A DNA stretch of 64,000 nt from Streptomyces sp. PsTaAH-137 (GTDB lineage: Bacteria; Actinomycetota; Actinomycetes; Streptomycetales; Streptomycetaceae): assembly GCF_003259365.1 (NCBI RefSeq), contig NZ_QLLY01000006.1:458747-522746 (forward strand). The letters are read 5' to 3'. Positions 33,615 through 41,772 of this stretch are shown piece by piece. The notes beneath the pieces are model-generated. The model made no database searches, was not told the origin of the DNA, and saw nothing but the letters and a program-made list of their open reading frames with translations. Each line of letters opens with the position of its first letter. Position 1 is the first letter of the stretch. The translations under genes were made by a program, and so were the position numbers.

Positions 33615-34361
33615 ATGGAGATCTTCGGTGTGGACATCGGCGGATCAGGGATCAAGGGCGCTCCGGTCGATCTGGAGCGCGGCGATCTCGCCGAGGAGCG
33701 GTTCAAGGTGCTGACCCCGCAGCCGGCCACCCCCGACGCGGTGGCCGACGGGGTCAAGCAGGTCGTGGAGAACTTCGCGGGCGGCTGCGACCGGGTCGGC
33801 ATCACCTTCCCGGGCGTCGTCACCGGCGGCTCGACGATCCGGACCGCGGCCAACGTGGACAAGAGCTGGATCGACGTCGACGCGCAGGCCCTGCTGAGCG
33901 AGAAGCTCGGCGGGGTGCCCGTCACGATCCTGAACGACGCGGACGCCGCCGGCGTCGCCGAGATGCACTTCGGCGCCGGCCGCGGCCGCAAGGGCACGGT
34001 CCTGCTGCTCACCCTCGGTACGGGCATCGGCAGCGCCCTCTTCACCGACGGCACCCTGGTGCCCAACACCGAGCTGGGTCACCTGGAGCTGCACGGTCAC
34101 GACGCCGAGAAGCGGGCCTCCACCAAGGCCCGCGAGGACGAGGATCTGAGCTGGGAGCACTGGTCCAGACGCGTCACCAAGTACCTCGCGCACGTCGAGA
34201 TGCTGTTCTCGCCCGAGCTGTTCATCATCGGCGGCGGCATCAGCCGCAAGGCCGACAAGTTCCTGCCGCTGATCAAGGGCATCAAGGCGGAGATCGTCCC
34301 GGCGGAGCTGCAGAACAACGCGGGGATCGTGGGAGCGGCGATGGCGGCGCGCGAAGCCTGA
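33615..34361 (+). CDS. ppgK: polyphosphate glucokinase (ROK family)
   Basis: The 248-residue ROK-family kinase phosphorylates glucose using polyphosphate (and usually ATP) in actinobacteria. Features are the phosphate-binding FGVDIGGSGIKGAPVDL loop, catalytic Asp in ILNDADAAGVAE, LLLTLGTGIGSALF, and ELGHLELHG. The PpgK-specific SRRVTKYLAHVEMLFSPELFIIGGGISRKADKF end is present. The zinc-ribbon CxCGxxGC found in other ROK proteins is absent, as expected for PpgK. It follows ispH by 30 bases but seems to have its own promoter. Confidence 0.93.
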   Translation: MEIFGVDIGGSGIKGAPVDLERGDLAEERFKVLTPQPATPDAVADGVKQVVENFAGGCDRVGITFPGVVTGGSTIRTAANVDKSWIDVDAQALLSEKLGGVPVTILNDADAAGVAEMHFGAGRGRKGTVLLLTLGTGIGSALFTDGTLVPNTELGHLELHGHDAEKRASTKAREDEDLSWEHWSRRVTKYLAHVEMLFSPELFIIGGGISRKADKFLPLIKGIKAEIVPAELQNNAGIVGAAMAAREA

Positions 34362-34375
34362 GCCCGGGACCGGCC

Positions 34376-35011
34376 CTAGGCGCGCCGCGGCTTGGGCGTC
34401 TTCTGGGGCCTGGCCTGCTCCTGCTGCCCGGCCGGGCGCTGGGCGGCCGCGGCCCTGCGCCGCGCCATCAGCCGTACCTTCCGTACGGCGGCGACGAGAG
34501 CGGCGACGAGGGTGCCGCCGTACAGCCAGCCCGCGCTCGTCGCCAGGGTCGTCACCAGGCCCGCGAGGTGCCCGCTGATCCCGTCACCGCCGTCGCCGAC
34601 GAAGAAGGCGCCGAGGGCGAACGCGATGGGCACCGCGACCGGCGCCGTCACCAGGTCCGCCTTGCGCACCCAGCCCGCGGTGAGCCCGCTGACCAGCACG
34701 AAGAACACGCCGTACACGGCCACGGCGCCGCCGAACAGCAGCCCGTCGAGGAACCCGAGCACCAGCATCGACGCGGCGGCGAACAGCCCGCTGCCCAGGC
34801 CCGTCAGTCTCGGGTCGGGGAACCTACGGAGCGCGCGCACCAGCGGCGGCATCGGCCGGCCCTCGCCGCCGCCCGCGCGGTAGACGGTGGCGGACTCGGC
34901 GGACGGCGCCACGGCACGCCCGTCACCGGGCTCGCCCTGCGCCTGCGGGGGCAGCGGGGTCCGGCCGCGGCGGGGCCGGGATTGCGGGGGACGCGTCCTG
35001 TGTTGCTCCAC
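34376..35011 (-). CDS. DUF6542-like integral membrane protein
   Basis: The 211-residue protein has a basic, Pro-rich N-terminus and four predicted helices: LGSGLFAAASMLVLGFLDGLLFG, AVAVYGVFFVLVSGLTAGWV, ADLVTAPVAVPIAFALGAFFVG and LVTTLATSAGWLYGGTLVAALVAAV. A basic tail RKVRLMARRRAAAAQRP follows. I recognise it as the Streptomyces DUF6542 type (from memory); there is no known role. GTG 35011 is chosen because TATGTT lies 6 nt upstream, consistent with a leaderless message; the longer frame crosses the divergent ychF promoter region. Confidence 0.78.
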   Translation of the reverse strand: MEQHRTRPPQSRPRRGRTPLPPQAQGEPGDGRAVAPSAESATVYRAGGGEGRPMPPLVRALRRFPDPRLTGLGSGLFAAASMLVLGFLDGLLFGGAVAVYGVFFVLVSGLTAGWVRKADLVTAPVAVPIAFALGAFFVGDGGDGISGHLAGLVTTLATSAGWLYGGTLVAALVAAVRKVRLMARRRAAAAQRPAGQQEQARPQKTPKPRRA

Positions 35012-35017
35012 AGGCCC

Positions 35018-35023
35018 AACATA
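35018..35023 (-). promoter_or_regulatory. -10 hexamer TATGTT of the DUF6542-like gene
   Basis: TATGTT on the minus strand, 6-nt spacer GGGCCT, then GTG at 35011. Confidence 0.5.
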
Positions 35024-35177
35024 GGTGGGCTTATAGGCGCAATACGCCGCGGGACACGCGCTTAGTTCAAGCTTGACCGTTGTTGGTTCGGGTGTTCGAC
35101 GCGTCGCCGGGCCGGGGGCGGCGGGGCCGTAGACTGGTGGACCGCCCCCACCCACCTCTTGTACGGGAAGTCGCAAC

Positions 35178-36266
<1,089 letters not shown>

Positions 36267-36277
36267 CGCATCCGGCG

Positions 36278-36320
36278 AAGGTCCGTCCGATCCGCGGCAG
36301 AGCGGGTTGGGCGGACCTTT
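36278..36320 (+). terminator. terminator after ychF
   Basis: AAGGTCCGTCC (36278-36288) pairs with GGGCGGACCTT (36309-36319) with one wobble, and an inner CCGC/GCGG stem extends the hairpin. A short T-run follows. Confidence 0.7.
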
Positions 36321-36382
36321 GGTGTGCATGCGCCGAGGCCAGCGTCAGGTCGGCAGCAGCTCCGCGTGGTCGCAGCAGGCGG

Positions 36383-37012
36383 TCAAGACGGGGTCCAGGC
36401 GTCGGCGAAGTCGCACTGGAGGTCCGTCCAGCGGCGAGCCTCGGCGGGGGTGGGGCTGGGCCGGCCGAGGCGTCCCACGCCTTCGACCCACTGGTCCCAG
36501 AGGCCGTCGGGCCGGGTGAAGCGGCGGGCGTGGGCGGTGCCGAGGCGATCGTCGAGGCGAAGCAGGGCCCCGAGGGCAGCGGTCTGGTCGTAGTAGAGGT
36601 CGGTGCGGGCCAAGTAGTGATCGAGGTAGGCGGTGAGGATCTCGGCGTCCGCGACGGTGCCGAAGCGGGCCAGGGCGAAGCAGTAGGCCCCTCCGGAGTA
36701 GCAGACCTCGCTGGCCAGGAGCAGGTCGCCGATGCGCGTCCGGAACCGTTCGCGCCGGTCGACGCCGATCAGCCAGGCGGCGGTGAGACGTGAGCGCCAC
36801 TCGTAGCCGAGGAGGGCTCTCAGTTCTTCGTCCGTGATCGTGGCGGCGTCGTCGAGCAGGTGCCGGGTGAAGCGCGTGGTGTGCCGCCACCGGGGGCTCA
36901 GAAAGCGGCTGCTGTTCAGGACGAGGTAGCGCGGGAGGCCGCCGTAAGTCCTTGACACGTATCTCTCGACCACGTGGCCGTGGCCGATCTCCTCGGGGCG
37001 CTGGGACGGCAT
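36383..37012 (-). CDS. DUF6000-like protein
   Basis: The 209-residue soluble helical protein has a pattern I associate with DUF6000: YVSRTYGGLPRYLVLNSSRFL at the N-terminus, ITDEELRALLGYEWRSRLTAAWLIGVDRRERFRTRIGDLLLASEVCYSGGAYCFALARFGTVADAEILTAYLDHYL, then YYDQTAALGALLRLD. No catalytic motif or transmembrane helix is seen. The repeating helices resemble HEAT-like scaffolds, and such proteins often sit among immunity-type genes in Streptomyces. Immediately upstream is a decayed CPCC-type gene. Function unknown. Confidence 0.75.
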   Translation of the reverse strand: MPSQRPEEIGHGHVVERYVSRTYGGLPRYLVLNSSRFLSPRWRHTTRFTRHLLDDAATITDEELRALLGYEWRSRLTAAWLIGVDRRERFRTRIGDLLLASEVCYSGGAYCFALARFGTVADAEILTAYLDHYLARTDLYYDQTAALGALLRLDDRLGTAHARRFTRPDGLWDQWVEGVGRLGRPSPTPAEARRWTDLQCDFADAWTPS

Positions 37013-37015
37013 CGG

Positions 37016-37225
37016 TCACCTCTCCGGTTGCAGGTCGGCGCGATCGATCCGGCAGATGCGGGCCGAGGGCCGACCCGGGCCCGCGCCGGCCCGGAATCCC
37101 GTCGTCCCCCCAGAGGCGTACGGGACAGATCCCGTACGCGCCGGGCACGGCGTCGAGTACGCGCAGGAGGGGCAGGGGTGGCGGTCGCACATCAGAGCAG
37201 TCTGGCTGCCGGTCCGCCCGGTGCG
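37016..37225 (-). pseudogene. frameshifted remnant of a CPCC-type cysteine-rich protein
   Basis: Two minus-strand frames together spell a CPCC domain. One frame gives CDRHPCPSCAYST; after a frame change another gives PGAYGICPVRLWGDDGI, and the first frame then resumes as FRAGAGPGRPSARICRIDRADLQ. Intact proteins read roughly HPCPCC..YEICPVC.WEDD. Here CPCC has become CPSC and ICPVC has become ICPVR, so metal ligands are lost as well as the frame. It ends just before the DUF6000-like start. The reading rests on short motifs and could be wrong. Confidence 0.5.
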
Positions 37226-37417
37226 CCATGGAATTGGCTGCCACGGCACCCCGCCCACTCCGCTGGACGGAGTCGGCATCGAGCGGCACCACGTCGTCGG
37301 TCATGCCGGAAGCGGGGGACGGCACATCGAGCTCTTCGCTGCTCACCACGTAGCGCTGCCATCCGACCCCGGCTTGGAATCGCGCCAACCAGACCCTGGC
37401 CGTGTGGCCGGGGTGAT
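37226..37417. other. intergenic region upstream of the AsnC gene
   Basis: Overlapping open frames on the minus strand continue from the CPCC-like remnant but show no recognisable domain; they may be its lost N-terminus and promoter. Otherwise nothing is seen. Confidence 0.35.
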
Positions 37418-37423
37418 TAGGGT
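37418..37423 (+). promoter_or_regulatory. -10 hexamer TAGGGT of the AsnC-family gene
   Basis: TAGGGT, 6-nt spacer CGTCCG, then GTG at 37430. No ribosome site. Confidence 0.5.
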
Positions 37424-37429
37424 CGTCCG

Positions 37430-38455
37430 GTGACCTCTGAACCGAACCCGGTCGGCCCGACCGCCCCGACCGGCCCGCTGGACGCCCTCGACCGCCGGAT
37501 CGTCGCCGCCCTCCAGATCGACGGCCGTGCCTCCTGGCGGCGGATCGCCACCGCGCTCGGGGAGCCCGAGCGGAAGGTCGCCCGGCGCGGTCTTCGGCTC
37601 CTGGAGAGCGGGGCCGTGGCGGTGCGCGGGCTCGTGGTGCGGGGTGAGACGGTGATCCTGCGCATGAACTGCCGGCCCGGCGCCGTCCGCGACACCGCCG
37701 TCGCCACCGCCCGCAGGGACGACGCCATCTTCTCGTACGTGCTCGCGGGCGCCGCCGACTGCGTGGCCGAACTCCAGTGCCAGCCGGGGGAGTTGGCGCG
37801 TCTTGCGCTGGACGAGGTGCCCGCGCTGCCGGGGCTCGTTGCGCAGCAGGTCTCCCCGGTGCTGCGCTACTTCCGCACCGTGCACGAGTGGTCGCCGGGC
37901 ATCCTCGGCGACGACGAGACCGCCGCGCTCGTCGGGGAGACGGCGCGGCCGGTGGACGACATCGGGGTGCCGGCCGTCCTGGACGGGCTCGCGCCGGACG
38001 AGCACGCCATCCTGCGCGCGCTCGCCGAGGACGGCCGCAGCACGCACGACGAACTCGCCGCCGTGGCCGGGGTGTCGGTGGCGACGGCGCGGCGCCGCGT
38101 GGAGTCGCTGACCCGGCAGGGCGTCGTCAGCATCCGGGCGGCCGTGGAACCCGCGCTGCTCGGCCTGCCGGTCGAGGCGCTGCTGTGGATCAGGACCCGG
38201 CCCGACGAGGTCGAGGAGGTGGGGCGGCTGCTCGTCGAGTCGCCGCTGGTGCGGTACGCGGCCGTGGTGATGGGCGAGCACCAGATCCTGGTCGACGTGA
38301 CCCAGCCGTCGAAGCAGGCCCTGCACGCGTTCCTCACCGAGTCGGCGTGGGTGCGGCGCGCCGAGGCCGTGCAGTCCCATCTGGTGGTGGAGGCATGGAA
38401 GCGCAGCGGGGTGCCGGCTCGTGGAGTCTCGCTCTTCCCTGTTGCCGGTGGGTGA
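37430..38455 (+). CDS. Lrp/AsnC family regulator with two HTH domains
   Basis: The 341-residue protein is about twice the usual Lrp length. An N-terminal AsnC HTH (LDALDRRIVAALQIDGRASWRRIATALGEPERKVARRGLRLL) is followed by a degenerate ligand-binding segment. Then comes a second HTH (LDGLAPDEHAILRALAEDGRSTHDELAAVAGVSVATARRRVESL) and a RAM-like domain (PVEALLWIRTRPDEVEEVGRLLVESPLVRYAAVVMGEHQILVDV). Duplicated Lrp proteins are common in actinobacteria and sense amino acids or related amides. It is followed by an amidase-symporter operon after a 123-base region with inverted repeats, so it is probably the local regulator. Confidence 0.9.
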   Translation: MTSEPNPVGPTAPTGPLDALDRRIVAALQIDGRASWRRIATALGEPERKVARRGLRLLESGAVAVRGLVVRGETVILRMNCRPGAVRDTAVATARRDDAIFSYVLAGAADCVAELQCQPGELARLALDEVPALPGLVAQQVSPVLRYFRTVHEWSPGILGDDETAALVGETARPVDDIGVPAVLDGLAPDEHAILRALAEDGRSTHDELAAVAGVSVATARRRVESLTRQGVVSIRAAVEPALLGLPVEALLWIRTRPDEVEEVGRLLVESPLVRYAAVVMGEHQILVDVTQPSKQALHAFLTESAWVRRAEAVQSHLVVEAWKRSGVPARGVSLFPVAGG

Positions 38456-38463
38456 CCATAAGT

Positions 38464-38529
38464 TTCACTTATGTGAATTGGGCGTCTGAAAAGTTCACAG
38501 GTGCAGAACTGTTGACTGAAACAATCAGT
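38464..38529. promoter_or_regulatory. AT-rich control region with inverted repeats upstream of the amidase
   Basis: TTCAC-TTAT-GTGAA (38464-38477) and ACTGA-AACAA-TCAGT (38515-38529) are perfect inverted repeats, with GTTCAC between them. The base composition is markedly more AT-rich than its surroundings, as expected for an Lrp-type operator/promoter. Binding by the upstream AsnC protein is inference. Confidence 0.5.
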
Positions 38530-38578
38530 TGACCGCAGTGTGGGGGCGCACACCGTCGCCTCCCGCACGAGGACCGCC

Positions 38579-40015
38579 ATGCCCCTGAGCCCCGCCGAAG
38601 CCGACGCGCTCTGCGCTCTCGACGCCGTCGACCTCGCCGCCCGGATCCGCCGCCGCGAGCTGTCCGCGCGCGAGGTCGTCGCCGCCCACCTCGACCGGAT
38701 CGAGCGCGCCAACCCGGCGATCAACGCCATCGTCACCCTCGACCCCGAGGGCGCGACACGGGCCGCCGCGTGGGCCGACGAACAGGCGGCCTCCGGAGCC
38801 GAGTTGGGGCCGCTGCACGGGCTGCCCATCGCCTTCAAGGACACCCACCTCACGCGCGGGATGCGCACCACGCACGGCTCACCCCTCTTCGCCGACCACG
38901 TCCCCGACGAGGACGAACTCCTCATCCAGCGCATCGAGTCGGCCGGCGCCATCCGCATCGGCAAGACCAACGTGCCCGAGTTCGCGGCCGGTTCGCACAC
39001 CTTCAACACCGTCTTCGGCGCGACCCGCAACCCGTACGACACCACGCGCTCGGCCGGCGGCAGCAGCGGCGGCGCCGCGGCCGCGCTCGCCGCCCGGCTG
39101 ACCCCGATCGCCGACGGCAGCGACATGGGCGGCTCCCTGCGCAACCCGGCCTCCTTCTGCAACGTCGTCGGGCTGCGCCCCACCCCCGGCCGGGTACCGG
39201 CCCTGCCCTCCGGCGACGTCTGGGAGACCCTGGCCGTCGCCGGGCCGATGGGCCGCACCGTCGCCGACACCGCGCTGCTGCTCTCGGTCATGGCCGGGCC
39301 CGACCCGCGCAGCCCGCTCTCCCTGGAGGTCCCGGACCCGGCCTCGTACCGCACCTCCCTGACCCGCGACCTCACGGGCCTGCGGGTCGCGTACGCGCCC
39401 GATCTCGGCGGCCGCGTCCCCGTCGACCCCGAGGTGCGCGCCGTCGTCGACCGGCAGGCCGCTCTCTTCGAGGACCTGGGCTGCCGCGTGGTCGAGGACT
39501 GCCCGGACCTCGACGCCGCCGAGCACGCCTTCCGCACGCTGCGCGCGCACGCCTTCCACCAGGCGTTCGGCCCGCTCCTCGACGCCCACCCGGGCGCCCT
39601 CAAGCCCAGCCTCGTGTGGAACATCGAGGAGGGCCTGAAGCTCACCGGCGCCGAACTCGCCCTGGCCCGCGGCGAACTCACCCGGCTCCATCTCGCCGCC
39701 GTCGCCTTCTTCGAGCGGTACGACGTGCTGATCGCGCCGGTCAGCCAAGTCGCGCCGTTCGCCGTCGAGTCGGAGTACCCCGGCGTCATCGACGGGCAGC
39801 CGCAGCACACCTATCTCGACTGGATGCGCTCCGCGTACTTCCTCTCCGCCCTGGGCGCACCCGCCCTCTCCGTCCCCGCCGGGTTCACCCCGGCCGGGCT
39901 TCCCGTGGGCCTGCAGATCGTGGGCCCGCCGCGCGCCGAACGCCTCGTCCTGGAGGTCGGCGCCGCCCACGAGGCCGCCACCGGACACGGACGGCACGCA
40001 CCCACCCTCCCGTAG
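38579..40015 (+). CDS. amidase (amidase signature family)
   Basis: The 478-residue enzyme has the Ser-cisSer-Lys triad of the amidase signature family: K87 (IAFKDTHLTRG), S162 (SAGGSSGGAAAAL) and nucleophile S186 (DMGGSLRNPASF). The C-terminal SVPAGFTPAGLPVGLQIVGPPRAERLVL is typical. It hydrolyses an amide or carbamoyl compound in the cytoplasm. ATG 38579 is preferred to GTG 38540 because GAGGA lies 5 nt upstream. The next two genes encode a DUF3311 protein and a solute symporter, suggesting that the amide is imported by that carrier. Confidence 0.92.
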   Translation: MPLSPAEADALCALDAVDLAARIRRRELSAREVVAAHLDRIERANPAINAIVTLDPEGATRAAAWADEQAASGAELGPLHGLPIAFKDTHLTRGMRTTHGSPLFADHVPDEDELLIQRIESAGAIRIGKTNVPEFAAGSHTFNTVFGATRNPYDTTRSAGGSSGGAAAALAARLTPIADGSDMGGSLRNPASFCNVVGLRPTPGRVPALPSGDVWETLAVAGPMGRTVADTALLLSVMAGPDPRSPLSLEVPDPASYRTSLTRDLTGLRVAYAPDLGGRVPVDPEVRAVVDRQAALFEDLGCRVVEDCPDLDAAEHAFRTLRAHAFHQAFGPLLDAHPGALKPSLVWNIEEGLKLTGAELALARGELTRLHLAAVAFFERYDVLIAPVSQVAPFAVESEYPGVIDGQPQHTYLDWMRSAYFLSALGAPALSVPAGFTPAGLPVGLQIVGPPRAERLVLEVGAAHEAATGHGRHAPTLP

Positions 40016-40044
40016 GTGCTCAACTCCCCTCAGCTGGAGCCCCG

Positions 40045-40269
40045 ATGAGATCACCGCACGCGCTCTGGGCCGCCGTGCCCGTCCTGGCCTTCCTCAGTAC
40101 GCCGTACCTGCCGTTCGTCAACGGACCGCACCTATGGCTCGGCATCCCGTCCGTCCTGTGCTGGTGCCTGATCTGGACGGCAGGCACGACGGCGGCCCTC
40201 GCCCTCGTCGACCGGCTCGCCCCGGCCGCGGACGACGAAGAGACCGCGAAGGAGGACGTACGCGCATGA
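40045..40269 (+). CDS. DUF3311 small membrane protein
   Basis: The 74-residue protein has two helices (ALWAAVPVLAFLSTPYLPFV and LWLGIPSVLCWCLIWTAGTTAALALVDRL) and an acidic tail. DUF3311 proteins are nearly always encoded directly before a sodium:solute symporter, like the small subunits of YhdT/MctS-type carriers, and are presumed to assist it. GGAG lies 5 nt before the ATG. Its stop overlaps the symporter start as ATGA, so synthesis is coupled. Confidence 0.88.
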   Translation: MRSPHALWAAVPVLAFLSTPYLPFVNGPHLWLGIPSVLCWCLIWTAGTTAALALVDRLAPAADDEETAKEDVRA

Positions 40270-41714
40270 ACGCCACCATGGTCATCACGGTCCTCGGCAT
40301 CGTCGTCATCGCGCTGGTCGGCGTCAGCGGACGCCGCGCCCCCAGCAGGGAACTGGGGGAGTGGACCGTCGGCAAGCGCCGCTTCTCCACCTTCACCACG
40401 TGGTTCCTGCAAGCCGGTGAGTCGTTCACGACGTTCAGCTTCCTGGGCCTCGCGGGCCTCGCGTTCGGCGCCGGTGTCGCCGCGTCGTACGCCCTGTGCT
40501 ACCTCGCCATCAACTTCGTCCTCCAGTACTTCACCGCCCCGCGCATGCGTGAACTCGGTCTGCGCGGCGGTTACTTGACCCAGGCGGACTTCTTCGTCGA
40601 CCGGTACCGCAGCCCGCTGCTCGGCAAGGTCGTCGCCGTCGTCGGCGCGGTGTTCCTGCTGCCGTACCTGCAACTCCAGATCACCGGCCTCGGCATGATC
40701 GTGCAGCTCGCCACCGGCAGCCGCACGGGCGGCAACTGGAGCATGGTCCTCGCCACGGTCCTGACCGTCGGCTTCGTCCTGTGGTCCGGCATCCGCGGCA
40801 TCGCGCGCGTCGCGTACCTCAAGGACGCGCTGATGATCGTCGGGCTCGTGGTGCTGGTGGTGGGGGTCGCGGTGTCGGTGCACGGCGGCATCTCGGGCAC
40901 CTTCACCACGATCCGCGACGCCCACCCCTCGCTCCTGACGCTCGATCAAGAGGGCTACGACAGCACGTTCTTCGTGACCGCCGTCATCATCTCCTCGATC
41001 GGCGGCGGGCTCGGCACCATGGCGCACCTGTGGCCGCCGGTGCTCGCCGCGGGCAGCGGGCGCTCCCTGCGCTCCAACGCCGTCTGGCTGCCGCTCTACC
41101 AGATCGCCCTCGGCATCCCGGTGATCGTCGGCTTCGCGGGCGTCCTGCTGCTGTCCAAGGACGCGGCCCCCAACTCCGTCGCCCTCACCCTCGCCGGGCA
41201 GACCCTGCCGGGCTGGCTGGTCGGGCTCGTCGCGGTCGCGGCGGCCTCGGCGGCGATGGTGCCGTCCGCCGCGATCGTCGTCGGCATCTCCAGCCTGCTC
41301 TCCCGCAACCTGTTCCCCGCCCGCACCGCCCGCGCCCAACTCCGTACGAACCATGTGTGCGTGGTGGCCGCGGCGGCCCTGGCCCTCGTACTCGGCCTGC
41401 TCCGCCCCGGCCTCCTCGCCGACATGCTCCTCCTCACCTACGGCGGCCTCACCCAGCTCGCCCCGGCGATCGTGATGGGCCTGGCGAAACGGGTCCGCCT
41501 GGGCGCGGTGCCCGCGCTGCTCGGGATCGTGGCCGGGGTGGCGGTGCTGACCTGGCTGACGTTCGGCGGGGGTGTCGATGTCGGCACGGTGGATACGGGG
41601 TTGATCGCGCTCGGGGTCAATGTGGTGGTGACCGTGGTCGCGCAGGTGCTGGTGGGGGATCGGCGGGCTGAGCGGGAGCGGGCCGTTGAAGCCGTGGGGG
41701 CCGGCGTGGGCTGA
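40266..41714 (+). CDS. sodium:solute symporter (SSS family)
   Basis: The 482-residue carrier has about 13 helices. Typical SSS features are the SPSRELGEWTVGKRRFSTFTTWFLQAGESFTTFSFLGLAGLAFGAGVAASYALCYL entry region, LTQADFFVDRYRSPLLGKVVAVVGAVFLLPYLQLQITGLG, and a VAAASAAMVPSAAIVVGISSLLSRNLF helix near the Na2 site. Homologues carry monocarboxylates, urea/amides or proline. With the amidase and DUF3311 genes it forms a likely uptake-and-hydrolysis operon under the two-HTH AsnC protein. Substrate unknown. Confidence 0.92.
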   Translation: MNATMVITVLGIVVIALVGVSGRRAPSRELGEWTVGKRRFSTFTTWFLQAGESFTTFSFLGLAGLAFGAGVAASYALCYLAINFVLQYFTAPRMRELGLRGGYLTQADFFVDRYRSPLLGKVVAVVGAVFLLPYLQLQITGLGMIVQLATGSRTGGNWSMVLATVLTVGFVLWSGIRGIARVAYLKDALMIVGLVVLVVGVAVSVHGGISGTFTTIRDAHPSLLTLDQEGYDSTFFVTAVIISSIGGGLGTMAHLWPPVLAAGSGRSLRSNAVWLPLYQIALGIPVIVGFAGVLLLSKDAAPNSVALTLAGQTLPGWLVGLVAVAAASAAMVPSAAIVVGISSLLSRNLFPARTARAQLRTNHVCVVAAAALALVLGLLRPGLLADMLLLTYGGLTQLAPAIVMGLAKRVRLGAVPALLGIVAGVAVLTWLTFGGGVDVGTVDTGLIALGVNVVVTVVAQVLVGDRRAERERAVEAVGAGVG

Positions 41715-41772
41715 GGCCCGGAGCCGTGGGCGGGGGCCCGCCGAAGCGCCTGCCCGGCGCCGGGGGGGGGGC

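Noticed and set aside
41762..41771. Run of ten G next to the GH65 stop
   Set aside because: A contingency tract was considered, but the run is outside the coding sequence and may be a sequencing-length artefact.
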